Shown in pieces: positions 41,107 through 49,024 of a stretch of DNA of 64,000 nucleotides. Source of the stretch: Streptosporangium saharense (lineage in GTDB: Bacteria > Actinomycetota > Actinomycetes > Streptosporangiales > Streptosporangiaceae); assembly GCF_014203715.1 (NCBI RefSeq), contig NZ_JACHJP010000003.1, positions 594,186 through 658,185 of the forward strand. The letters run 5' to 3'. A program made the position numbers and the translations under genes. Positions within the stretch are counted from its first letter, which is position 1. Each line of letters opens with the position of its first letter. The notes beneath the pieces were generated by a model. That model was not told the DNA's origin and made no database searches. It saw only the letters and a program-made list of their open reading frames with translations.

Positions 41107-41456
41107 AGGTGGCCGTTGTCGTCGCTGAAGAACAGCCCGCGCGGGCAGAGCGGGTGGTCGATCCTGCCATTGTCCGGCGCGTCGGGGCGGCTGCCGTACG
41201 GCACGCCCTGCGCCCGCAGCCGGGCCAGGACACCGTCGAAGGTCGCCGGGTCCACGTCGAAGGCCAGATGGACCGGGTGGGGCTCCTCGACCGTCATGTA
41301 GTCGAGGGTGAGGGAGCCGTTGACCCGCACCGGGACGAAGTGGCCGTTCCTGCCCGCGGGCGGCAGGCACTCCAACCCCATGACGCCGGCGAGGAACCGG
41401 GCGGCCCGGCTGTTGTCGGTGGCGGGGACGATGGTGTGGTTCAGGGTGACGGTCAT
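41082..41456 (-). CDS. VOC (glyoxalase/dioxygenase fold) family protein
   Basis: 124 residues with one VOC beta-alpha-beta-beta-beta pair: LNHTIVPATDNSRAARFLAG, PVHLAFDVDPATFDGVLARL and the C-terminal GLFFSDDNGHLYEVMSPE, with His and Glu in metal-ligand places. Substrate unknown. It lies 13 bp after the TetR gene on the same strand, so it is probably the regulated neighbour of that TetR. Confidence 0.88.
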   Translation of the reverse strand: MTVTLNHTIVPATDNSRAARFLAGVMGLECLPPAGRNGHFVPVRVNGSLTLDYMTVEEPHPVHLAFDVDPATFDGVLARLRAQGVPYGSRPDAPDNGRIDHPLCPRGLFFSDDNGHLYEVMSPE

Positions 41457-41469
41457 CGCTGGCCTCTCT

Positions 41470-42078
41470 TCACTTGAGGATGCCGTGGACGAACACGTCC
41501 ACGACCTCGGTGATGCTCGACTCGGGATCGCCGGCCGCGCCCCGGGCACCGGCGAACATCAGGCTGAGGAAGAGCGCGGCGAGCCGTTCCGGGGGCAGCC
41601 TCAACCGGTCACGGTCGGGCTCGAACAGCTCGGTCAGGGCCTCGCGGGTCGCCCTGAAGGAGGTGGCGCGGTCGGGAAGCTCCCGTGGCTGGGGGCCGCG
41701 GGAGCGGCGCCCCGAGGCGTGCAGGGCGCCCAGGACCGAGCCGATCCGCGTCATGTGCGCCCGCATGGCGTCGGCCGCCTCCGCCAGCCGCTCGGTCAGC
41801 GGCTGGTCGAGGGGGACGGAGGCGAGCTGTTCGAGCACGTGGTCGGAGCGCAGCGCCTCGGCGACACAGGCGTCGAGCAGCTCGTCCTTGTCGGTGAACG
41901 CCCTGAAGACGGTGGCCTCGCCGATCCCGGCGGCCTTGGCGATCTGCGCGGTGGTGACCGCGGCGCCGTACTCCGCGACGAGGGGGAGCGCGGCCATGAC
42001 GATCATCTCTCGCCGTCGCTCCTGGCTCATGCCCGGCGCCCGCCGTCGAGGCGGATCATCGGATTTCATGGCTTTCAT
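41470..42078 (-). CDS. TetR-family transcriptional regulator
   Basis: 202 residues from the ATG at 42078 (or 42069). Helix-turn-helix: VTTAQIAKAAGIGEATVFRAF (about 42-62), then a hydrophobic ligand domain. A perfect 20-bp palindrome starts 4 bp before its ATG and overlaps a TTGACG -35 (complement of 42101-42106), a clear autoregulatory layout. The VOC gene follows 13 bp later. Confidence 0.92.
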   Translation of the reverse strand: MKAMKSDDPPRRRAPGMSQERRREMIVMAALPLVAEYGAAVTTAQIAKAAGIGEATVFRAFTDKDELLDACVAEALRSDHVLEQLASVPLDQPLTERLAEAADAMRAHMTRIGSVLGALHASGRRSRGPQPRELPDRATSFRATREALTELFEPDRDRLRLPPERLAALFLSLMFAGARGAAGDPESSITEVVDVFVHGILK

Positions 42079-42082
42079 GATG

Positions 42083-42106
42083 CGGAGTGAGTACTCACTC
42101 CGTCAA
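42083..42106 (-). promoter_or_regulatory. perfect 20-bp palindromic operator at the TetR promoter
   Basis: CGGAGTGAGTACTCACTCCG at 42083-42102, a perfect palindrome of the kind TetR dimers bind (core TGAGTACTCA). It abuts TTGACG (complement of 42101-42106) and lies just before the regulator start. Confidence 0.85.
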
Positions 42107-42316
42107 CGAGAAATATTGCGATCACTGGCATGGGGTGACCGGACATATGCCTTTTTCGCAGGTCAGTGGGGCGGTGTGAGAGAAGAGGATCTTGGAAAAA
42201 GTGGCCGCGCGGCGCTTCGGGAGCGGCCAAGCTGAGACCCGCGAGGCCTTCCCCTCCACTTCCCACCCTCGCCGGCGTGGCCGGACTACGCTGAACGACG
42301 ACGTACGGAGCCCCCC

Positions 42317-42937
42317 ATGTCCACTCCAACCATCGAGGACCGGGTCACCCGCCTGGAGGAGGATTTCATCGTGCTCAGCACAAGGTGCGGACAGCAGGCA
42401 TCGATGCGGGCCTACGAGGCGCTGACGCCCGTCTACACGAAGCTCGACGTGCTGACCGACCGGGTCGACCTGCTGGCCGAGGGGCTCAAGCAGGTCGAGC
42501 GGCGCGTCGAGCGCGTCGAGCGGCGGGTCGAGCGGGTCGAGCAGCGCGTTGAGCAGGTCAACGCGAAGGTGGACCTGCTCCGCGACGAGATGCGCGAGCG
42601 CTTCGATGCCGTCGAGCGGCGCTTCGTCGCGATCGACGACCGTCTCACCGCGATCGACGAGCGCTTCGAGACCATCGACAGGCGTTTCGAGGCGATCGAC
42701 AGGAGGTTCGAGGCGATCGATCGGCGGTTCGAGGCCATCGAAGGACGGCTCGACCTGATGGACCGGCGCTTCGAGGCCATGGACAAGAGGTTCGAGGCCG
42801 TCGAGGGACGGCTCGAACAGATGGACCGGCGCTTCGACCGGCTCGAAGGACGGATGGACGAGATGGCCGCCACCAACGCCGCCATGTTCCAGGCCATCCT
42901 CGACCGGCTTCCCACCCGGTCCCCTGAGCTGAACTGA
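42317..42937 (+). CDS. heptad-repeat coiled-coil protein
   Basis: 206 residues, ACGGAG ribosome binding site. Nearly the whole chain is a coiled coil of exact 7-residue repeats: RVERVER units around 60-75, then FEAIDRR units (four or more near-identical copies at about 110-150) and FEAMDKR/FEAVEGR variants. At DNA level these are about 21-bp near-identical repeats (roughly 42650-42800). It has no membrane helix, signal or enzymatic motif. It may be a cytoskeletal or spacer element. The repeated DNA invites copy-number change between strains. 5' region 42103-42316 holds promoter sequence only. Confidence 0.85.
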   Translation: MSTPTIEDRVTRLEEDFIVLSTRCGQQASMRAYEALTPVYTKLDVLTDRVDLLAEGLKQVERRVERVERRVERVEQRVEQVNAKVDLLRDEMRERFDAVERRFVAIDDRLTAIDERFETIDRRFEAIDRRFEAIDRRFEAIEGRLDLMDRRFEAMDKRFEAVEGRLEQMDRRFDRLEGRMDEMAATNAAMFQAILDRLPTRSPELN

Positions 42938-42949
42938 CGTGACGGCGCT

Positions 42950-42976
42950 CCCGCGCGCCGTCGAGCGGCGCGCGGG
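42950..42976. terminator. bidirectional terminator
   Basis: Perfect 11-bp stem CCCGCGCGCCG / CGGCGCGCGGG with loop TCGAG, between the coiled-coil gene and the convergent glgC, 3 bp from the glgC stop. Confidence 0.9.
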
Positions 42977-42979
42977 ACC

Positions 42980-44206
42980 CTAACGCTCGACGATCTCGTT
43001 CTTGCCGATGACCACGATGCCGTTCTGGGTCACCGCGAAACGGCTGCGGTCGTATTCGAGGTCGAAACCGATCCTGGCGCCGTCCGGGATGACCACGTTC
43101 TTGTCGATGATGGCCTTGCGGACGATGGCGCCCCGCCCGACCTTGACGTTTCCCATCAGCACCGAGTCCTCGACCCGCGAGTGGGAGTGCATCACCACGC
43201 CGGGGGACAGGACGGAGCGCTCGGCGAGACCGCCGGAGACGATCACTCCGGCGGAGACGAGCGAGTCGACGGCCCGCCCGACCCGGTCGCCGTCGTTGTG
43301 CACGAACTTGGCCGGGGGCAGCGGGTCGTGGCCGGTGTAGATCGGCCACTGGGTGTTGTAGAGGTTGAAGACCGGGTGCGCCGAGATGAGGTCCATGTGG
43401 GCCTCGTAGTAGGCGTCGAGGGTTCCCACGTCCCGCCAGTAGCCCTTGTCCCGCTCGGTCGAGCCGGGCACGACGTTGTCCGCGAAGTCATAAACCTGAG
43501 CAGTTCCCGCCTTGACCATCATTGGGATGATATTTCCGCCCAAGTCATGCTTGCTGGTGGGATCAAGGGCGTCCTCCCGCAGCGCTTCGAGCATCGCCTG
43601 CGTCCTGAAGACGTAGTTTCCCATCGAGGCGTACACCTGGTCCGGCGCGTCGGGAAGACCGACGGCGTCCTTCGGCTTCTCCCTGAAGGCCACGATCCTG
43701 CGCCCGGCCGGATCCGTCTCGATCACGCCGAACTGGTCGGCCAGTGAGAGCGGCTGCCTGATCGCGGCGACCGTCACGTCCGTGCCGGAGTCGATGTGCT
43801 GGGCCACCATCTGCCGGGGGTCCATCCGGTAGATGTGGTCGGCCCCGAACACGATGACGTGCTCCGGCATCTCGTCGTAGACCAGGTTCAGGTTCTGGAA
43901 CAGCGCGTCGGCCGAACCGGAGAACCAGTGCGGGCCGAGCCGCTGCTGCGCAGGCACCGGGGTCACGTAGTTGCCCAGCATGGACGTCAGCCGCCAGGTC
44001 TGGGAGATGTGCCGGTCGAGACTGTGGTTCTTGTACTGCGTCAGCACCACGATCTGCAGATAGTTGCCGTTGGCCAGGTTCGACAACACGAAGTCGACGA
44101 GCCGGTATATCCCCCCGAAAGGTACTGCGGGCTTGGCCCTGTCAGCCGTCAACGGCATCAGCCGTTTACCTTCACCACCGGCGAGCACGATCGCGAGGAC
44201 TCTCAT
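42980..44206 (-). CDS. glgC: glucose-1-phosphate adenylyltransferase
   Basis: 408 residues from the ATG at 44206. Makes ADP-glucose. Full family features: [48 protein letters not shown], the FREKP loop and the C-terminal left-handed beta-helix ([20 protein letters not shown]). It is divergent from glgM, a GlgC-GlgM arrangement also known in mycobacteria, and shares a 49-bp promoter region. Confidence 0.97.
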   Translation of the reverse strand: MRVLAIVLAGGEGKRLMPLTADRAKPAVPFGGIYRLVDFVLSNLANGNYLQIVVLTQYKNHSLDRHISQTWRLTSMLGNYVTPVPAQQRLGPHWFSGSADALFQNLNLVYDEMPEHVIVFGADHIYRMDPRQMVAQHIDSGTDVTVAAIRQPLSLADQFGVIETDPAGRRIVAFREKPKDAVGLPDAPDQVYASMGNYVFRTQAMLEALREDALDPTSKHDLGGNIIPMMVKAGTAQVYDFADNVVPGSTERDKGYWRDVGTLDAYYEAHMDLISAHPVFNLYNTQWPIYTGHDPLPPAKFVHNDGDRVGRAVDSLVSAGVIVSGGLAERSVLSPGVVMHSHSRVEDSVLMGNVKVGRGAIVRKAIIDKNVVIPDGARIGFDLEYDRSRFAVTQNGIVVIGKNEIVER

Positions 44207-44255
44207 AAGCAGGACCTTAACCTGACGCACAGGGATGAAACACTAGGGTGATCGC

Positions 44256-45440
44256 ATGCGCGTTGATCTGCTGAGCCGTGAATATCCGCCCGAGGTGTAC
44301 GGCGGTGCGGGGGTTCACGTCGAGTACCTCGCCCGTGAGCTGCGCCGGCTTGCGGAGGTCCGTGTCCGCTGTTTCGGTCCGCCCCGTCCGGAGGACGGAG
44401 TCACGGGCTACCGGGTCCCCGGTGGTCTTGAGGGGGCCAACGCCGCGCTGCAGGTGCTCGGCGTCGACCTGGAGATGGCGGCGGGCTGCGCGGGCTCCGA
44501 CCTGGTGCACAGCCACACGTGGTACGCCAACTTCGCCGGTCACGTCGCCAAAATGCTGTACGGCACGCCGCACGTGGTCACCACCCACAGCCTGGAGCCG
44601 CTGCGGCCGTGGAAGGCGGAGCAACTCGGCGGCGGCTACACGCTGTCGTCGTGGGCCGAACGCGGCGCGCTGGCGACCGCGGACGCGATCATCGCCGTCT
44701 CCGAGGGGATGCGCCGCGACGTGCTGGCCTGCTACCCGGAGATCCCGCCGGAGCGGGTCAGCGTGATCCACAACGGGATCGACACCGAGGAGTACGCCCC
44801 GGACCGCGACAACGCCGTGCTGGCCAGGCACGGCATCGACCCGGGCAGGCCGTACGTCGTCTTCGTGGGGCGGATCACCCGGCAGAAGGGGCTGGTCCAC
44901 CTGCTCCACGCGGCCAGGGACTTCGACCCGGGGGCGCAGCTCGTGCTGTGCGCGGGCGCCCCGGACACGCCGGAGATCGCCGAGGAGGTCACCGGGCTGG
45001 TCCGTGGGCTCGAACGCGAGCGGGAGGGGGTCGTGTGGATCTCGGAGATGCTGCCGCGTCCCGAGGTGATCCAGATCCTCACCCACGCCACGGTGTTCGT
45101 CTGCCCCTCGGTCTACGAGCCCATGGGCATCGTCAACCTTGAGGCCATGGCCTGCGAGACCGCCGTCGTCGCCACCGCGACCGGGGGCATCCCCGAGGTG
45201 GTCGCCGACGGCTCGACCGGCCTGCTGGTCCCCATCGCGCAGTCGGCCGCAGACGGCACCCCCGACGACCCCGAGCGGTTCGCCGCCGACGTCGCCGAGC
45301 GGGTCAACCGGCTGCTGGCCGACCCGGCGCTGGCCGCGGAGCTGGGGGCGGCGGGGCGGGCCAGGGCCGTCGAGCACTTCTCCTGGGCCAGGATCGCCGA
45401 ACGGACCATGGACCTCTACCGTTCGCTCGCCCGTTCCTGA
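44256..45440 (+). CDS. glgM: alpha-maltose-1-phosphate/glycogen synthase (GT4)
   Basis: 394 residues of glycosyltransferase family 4: SREYPPEVYGGAGVHVEYLA, HSHTWYANFAGHVAKMLYGTPHVVTTHS, FVGRITRQKGLVHLL and CPSVYEPMGIVNLEAMAC (EX7E). Size and position opposite glgC match mycobacterial GlgM, which transfers glucose from ADP-glucose to glucose-1-phosphate for the GlgE pathway; older annotation calls this GlgA. The ATG follows TAGGGT (44244-44249) by 6 nt (leaderless). No glgE/treS genes are visible here. Confidence 0.92.
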   Translation: MRVDLLSREYPPEVYGGAGVHVEYLARELRRLAEVRVRCFGPPRPEDGVTGYRVPGGLEGANAALQVLGVDLEMAAGCAGSDLVHSHTWYANFAGHVAKMLYGTPHVVTTHSLEPLRPWKAEQLGGGYTLSSWAERGALATADAIIAVSEGMRRDVLACYPEIPPERVSVIHNGIDTEEYAPDRDNAVLARHGIDPGRPYVVFVGRITRQKGLVHLLHAARDFDPGAQLVLCAGAPDTPEIAEEVTGLVRGLEREREGVVWISEMLPRPEVIQILTHATVFVCPSVYEPMGIVNLEAMACETAVVATATGGIPEVVADGSTGLLVPIAQSAADGTPDDPERFAADVAERVNRLLADPALAAELGAAGRARAVEHFSWARIAERTMDLYRSLARS

Positions 45441-45463
45441 CCGCCCGCGGGCCGGGGGTCAGG
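45436..45463. terminator. hairpin containing both stop codons
   Basis: CCTGACC (45436-45442) pairs with GGTCAGG (45457-45463), with an inner GCCC/GGGC. The glgM TGA and the complement of the convergent gene's TGA both lie in the stem. Confidence 0.7.
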
Positions 45464-45827
45464 ACGAGGTGATGAAGTGCAGGATCACGTTGTGCACGTG
45501 GTGGGCCTTCCCGTCGCCGCGGAACTCGACCTCGTAGGTGTGGGTTCCCACGTGGACGGCGATGGCGCCCGAGGAGAAGAACGAGCCCGCGAAGGACTTG
45601 TTGCTCACCACGCTCACCGCGGAGATCCTGGCGTAGGGGATGCTGGTGAGCGCGATCCGCTTGCCGACGAAGGACTTGTCCTGCACGATCACCCGCTTGT
45701 CGGTCAGCCCGAGGAAGCCGGTGCCCGTGCCGATCGCGTCGTAGACGGCGATGATCTGCTCTCCCGGCAGCAGGCCGCTCTCGATCTGCTGAAGCTGTTC
45801 CTTCCGGTCGTACGCGATCTTCGTCAT
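45459..45827 (-). CDS. bacterial PH-domain protein
   Basis: 122 residues. Short helix then beta-rich PH-like fold: LLPGEQIIAVYDAIGTGTG, FLGLTDKRVIVQDKSF, RIALTSIPYARISAVSV, FFSSGAIAVHVGTHTYEVEF, ending in the C-terminal helix HHVHNVILHFI. The family is common and of unknown function. ATG at 45827. Confidence 0.88.
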   Translation of the reverse strand: MTKIAYDRKEQLQQIESGLLPGEQIIAVYDAIGTGTGFLGLTDKRVIVQDKSFVGKRIALTSIPYARISAVSVVSNKSFAGSFFSSGAIAVHVGTHTYEVEFRGDGKAHHVHNVILHFITSS

Positions 45828-45921
45828 GAGGGTCCCGTTTCGTGGGGGAGTGGGGGATACGTCGTCCGGACAAACGGATGGGACCGGGAGGGCGGTTCCG
45901 CCGGTCGGTAAGGTCGGGGCC

Positions 45922-46620
45922 GTGAATTTTCAGATGAGGATCACCGACCGCCACGGCGGCGTCAGCGCGAAGCCGTACGACAGCCGCAATCTCGGCGGCC
46001 TGTGCGGCGACGACCCGGAGGCGGTGGCCGCCAACAGGGCCAGGACGGCCGCCGAGTTCGGCCTCGAACGGGTCGTGTTCATGCGGCAGGTGCACAGCGC
46101 CGCCGTCCGCTACGTGACCGAGCCCTTCGGGGACGATCCGCCGCCGCTCGACGGCGTGTGCACCGACGTCCCCGGGCTGGGCCTGGCGGCGCTGTGCGCC
46201 GACTGCGCCCCCGTCCTGCTGGCCGACCCGGTGGCGGGGCTGGTCGGGGCGGCGCACTCGGGCCGGGTGGGCACCGTCCTCGGGGTCGTCCCGGCCCTGG
46301 TCGAGGAGATGGCCGGGCACGGCGCGGACCCGGCGCGGATGATCGCCCTGATCGGCCCGATGGCCTGCGGAAGCTGCTACGAGGTGCCCGCGGTGCTGCG
46401 CGCGGAGGTGGCGGCCGTGCTGCCCGAGGCGTGGTCGATCACGCGCGACGACACCCCCGCCCTCGACCTGCGCGCCGCGATCACCTCCCAGCTGGGCAAG
46501 GCCGGGGTGCGTGAGGTCACCCACGACACCCGCTGCACCATCGAGACCGCGGACCTGTTCTCCCACCGCGGGGAGGGACAGACCGGGCGCTTCGCCGGTT
46601 ACGTCTGGCTTGAGCCCTGA
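45922..46620 (+). CDS. pgeF: laccase-domain (PgeF/YfiH) purine nucleoside phosphorylase-like protein
   Basis: 232 residues. Zn ligand pattern of the YfiH family: His in MRQVHSAAVRY, Cys in LCADCAPVLLADP, His in GAAHSGRVGTVLG. Family members cleave purine nucleosides and may process peptidoglycan amino acids. In most members the last motif is AHAGWRG; here it is AHSGRVG. The GTG follows TAAGGT (45909-45914) by 7 nt (leaderless). Usually beside ftsZ in other genomes, but not here, so it may be a second copy. Confidence 0.85.
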   Translation: MNFQMRITDRHGGVSAKPYDSRNLGGLCGDDPEAVAANRARTAAEFGLERVVFMRQVHSAAVRYVTEPFGDDPPPLDGVCTDVPGLGLAALCADCAPVLLADPVAGLVGAAHSGRVGTVLGVVPALVEEMAGHGADPARMIALIGPMACGSCYEVPAVLRAEVAAVLPEAWSITRDDTPALDLRAAITSQLGKAGVREVTHDTRCTIETADLFSHRGEGQTGRFAGYVWLEP

Positions 46621-46632
46621 GCCGCGACGGCG

Positions 46633-47448
46633 TCAGCCCGCGGCCAGGACACTCCCGTAGGCCCGGGCGGCGAGGTCGGCGATGAGCCCGTGCGCGCCCA
46701 GCGGGTCGGCGCACTCGGCGCCGATCCGTGCCGCGGTGGCCTCGGCGAGCGCGGTGTCCACCTCGGGGCCGATGACGCAGGGGGACAGCGCGATCCGCTG
46801 CGCGCCGATCGCGCGCAGCCGGTCCGCGGCTGCGGCGGGGTCGGGCGCGCTGTCCAGCGAGGCGACCAGGACGGGCAGCGTCAGCCGGGAGGCCAGCAAC
46901 ACCGCCGTCGGCTGTGCCTCCGCCGCCGCGGCCTCGCCGCCGACCGTGGCCAGGATGACCGCGTCCACCGGACTCGAAACGTTGAGCAGGCGCATCCGGT
47001 CGGCCCTGGCGAGGTCCCGCTCCGCGAGGCGGATGTGCAGCGCCTCGGCCAGCAGCGGGTGCGGCCCGAGCGGCTCGGTGACCGTGACCGCGACCCCGCT
47101 CGCCGCGACCGCCCCGGCGACCAGCCGGTCGGCGACCGGGTGCGGACCGGTCAGCAGCGGCACCACGACGGCGGCCGTGCCGTCCTGCGGCCGCTCGCGG
47201 GCGGCGTCTTCCAACGCGGCGGCCAGTTCCCTGCCGTCCTCGCCGAGACCGACGAGACGGACCTCGATCTGCGGGTTGTCCCCCCGGATCAGCGCCGTCA
47301 GGTCGGCGGCGACCCCGGAGCCGTCGCCGAGCGTGGTCAGCACCAGCGCGGGTGCCTCCGGCGGGAGGTGGGAGGGCACGGGTCTGCGGTGCCTGCCTGA
47401 CGGCCGCACGGCGCGCCCGCGTACGGGGAGGATGGAACTCTCACTCAC
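46633..47448 (-). CDS. sirohydrochlorin chelatase (CbiX)-like protein, degenerate metal site
   Basis: 271 residues from the GTG at 47448, 8 nt after TAGAGT (complement of 47457-47462), a leaderless start. Two CbiX-like halves: ALVLTTLGDGSGVAADLTAL with VTEPLGPHPLLAEALHIRL, and DAVILATVGGE with ADPLGAHGLIADL. The usual HGSRDP motif reads GDGSGV, so the metal-binding His is lost in the first half; the second half also lacks it. A long N-terminal basic stretch (RGRAVRPSGRHRRP). No siroheme or cobalamin genes are nearby. Confidence 0.75.
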   Translation of the reverse strand: MSESSILPVRGRAVRPSGRHRRPVPSHLPPEAPALVLTTLGDGSGVAADLTALIRGDNPQIEVRLVGLGEDGRELAAALEDAARERPQDGTAAVVVPLLTGPHPVADRLVAGAVAASGVAVTVTEPLGPHPLLAEALHIRLAERDLARADRMRLLNVSSPVDAVILATVGGEAAAAEAQPTAVLLASRLTLPVLVASLDSAPDPAAAADRLRAIGAQRIALSPCVIGPEVDTALAEATAARIGAECADPLGAHGLIADLAARAYGSVLAAG

Positions 47449-47659
47449 ATGCGCGGACTCTAGGCCCATTTCACGCTTTCCGTCGGCGAAAAAGGCGGCA
47501 ATTCCGTCACGACATTTCCCGGCATCGAGGAACACGCCGTATCGACCGTTCCAAGTTCCCTGAGCAGCGCCCGGCCGCCTTCCTCCCGGTGGGTCAGGCC
47601 GAGCCGTACCAGCCCACCCAGGCTGCGTACGCCGATCGGTCGTCGGCTGTCCCGGGAGG

Positions 47660-48217
47660 TCAGGCCTCCCGGTAGCCCTCCCACTCGTCCTCGATCGCCG
47701 AGTGGACGACGGAGTCGCGCCAGGCGCCGCGGGCCCGCACATGGTGCCTGATCCTGCCCTCCTCGACCATCCCGGCGACCAGCATGGTGAGCTGGGCGGC
47801 GGTGTTCGCCGGGGACCTGGCGCCCCAGATGCGGTGCAGTCCCAGGTGCCGGAAGCCGAAGACCAGGAGCAGCCTGACCAGGTCGGTGCCGATGCCCCTG
47901 CCCCACTGGTCGGGGCGCAGGCCCAGGCCGATCTCGGCGCTGTGCGGGTGGTCGTGCTCGATGTGCAGCCTGGCGACACCGATGGTCCCGCCCTCCGCCA
48001 CGTCGGTCACCGCCAGGACGTACAGCCTCCGTGGTTCCGTCTCCGCGGCCCGCATCGCCTCGGCGACGATCTCCTCGACCTCCTCGCGCGTCCTGGGATC
48101 GAAGGGAAGGTGCTCGGTCGCCGTGGGGTCGCCGTAGACGGCGTGCAGCGCGTCCACGTCGTCCACGGTGACCTCCCTCAGCCTGAGCCGCTTGCCCGGG
48201 ATATCAACGTGGCGCAT
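47660..48217 (-). CDS. GNAT-family N-acetyltransferase
   Basis: 185 residues; motif A acetyl-CoA loop LRPDQWGRGIGTDLVRLLL, RIWGARSPANTAA and the C-terminal VRARGAWRDSVVHS of RimJ/RimL-like acetyltransferases. The ATG lies 6 nt after TAGCGT (complement of 48224-48229), a leaderless start. The stop codon sits in the loop of a hairpin (CCGGGAGG/CCTCCCGG, 47652-47672). Substrate unknown. The region 47463-47659 downstream has no gene. Confidence 0.9.
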   Translation of the reverse strand: MRHVDIPGKRLRLREVTVDDVDALHAVYGDPTATEHLPFDPRTREEVEEIVAEAMRAAETEPRRLYVLAVTDVAEGGTIGVARLHIEHDHPHSAEIGLGLRPDQWGRGIGTDLVRLLLVFGFRHLGLHRIWGARSPANTAAQLTMLVAGMVEEGRIRHHVRARGAWRDSVVHSAIEDEWEGYREA

Positions 48218-48382
48218 GCGCAGACGCTAACGCCTTGGGAGGTTCGCCGCCAGAGATCATTCCGCGCGACAACTATCCCGTAGGTAACAAATGTCGCTGT
48301 ATGCCTGGCTCGGTACCACCAGGTGGAAAGATCGGCCGAAGGTGCTGACGGGGAGGGTGTGCCCCCGCTAAAATGCCCCGTT

Positions 48383-48832
48383 TCAGCCGTTCTGCGCGGG
48401 CGACAGGGGGCGCCAGGGGACCGGGCTGGACAGGACCATCATGCTCGACGGGTGACCGTACGGCGCGAGCCTGTCGATCAGCTCCTCGAAGGCGGTCATG
48501 GAGGCCGCGGCGACCCGGATCAGGCAGCAGGTGTCACCGGTCACCCGGTGCACCTCCAGGATCTCCGGCCAGGCCAGCGCCTGCTCGTCGCGCAGCACGC
48601 AGCGCGGCCCGTAACACGACATCCTGATCAGCGCCGCCACCCCCCGCCCCGCCAGCGCCGGGTTGACCCGCGCGTGGTAGCCGGTGATCACGCCCGTCTC
48701 CTCAAGGCGCCGTACCCGCTCGGCGACGGCCGGAGCCGACATGTGCACCCGCCGTGCCAGCTCGCTGTAGGACAGCCGCGCGTCGCTCTGCAACTCCGCC
48801 AGGAGTGTCCAGTCCATCGCGTCCACTATCAC
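48383..48832 (-). CDS. Lrp/AsnC-family transcriptional regulator
   Basis: 149 residues from GTG 48832 (or GTG 48826). N-terminal helix-turn-helix: LLAELQSDARLSYSELARRVH with SAPAVAERVRRLEETGVI, then an RAM-like effector domain with EVHRVTGDTCCLIRVAAAS. It likely responds to an amino acid. It is isolated; target genes are not obvious. The gap 48218-48382 shows nothing clear. Confidence 0.92.
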   Translation of the reverse strand: MIVDAMDWTLLAELQSDARLSYSELARRVHMSAPAVAERVRRLEETGVITGYHARVNPALAGRGVAALIRMSCYGPRCVLRDEQALAWPEILEVHRVTGDTCCLIRVAAASMTAFEELIDRLAPYGHPSSMMVLSSPVPWRPLSPAQNG

Positions 48833-49024
48833 GCTCCGTTATCCGTTAACCCGATCGGCTTCACGACCTTCCGCATGGAAGGGGGAGAGCGTCAACCGCC
48901 TTTCCTTATTATCCCGATGCCGGACAATGGTGTCGCACTTCGGAAAAGCCCCTCGCCGGAAGTGTGGGACGGCGCCTCACCTTTCATATCACATGAGGTG
49001 ACCGGTTGATTACCCGGAGAATTC

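Noticed and set aside
47463..47659. Degenerate coding remnant downstream of the GNAT gene
   Set aside because: A frame runs on past the GNAT region, but no recognised domain, start or ribosome binding site supports it.
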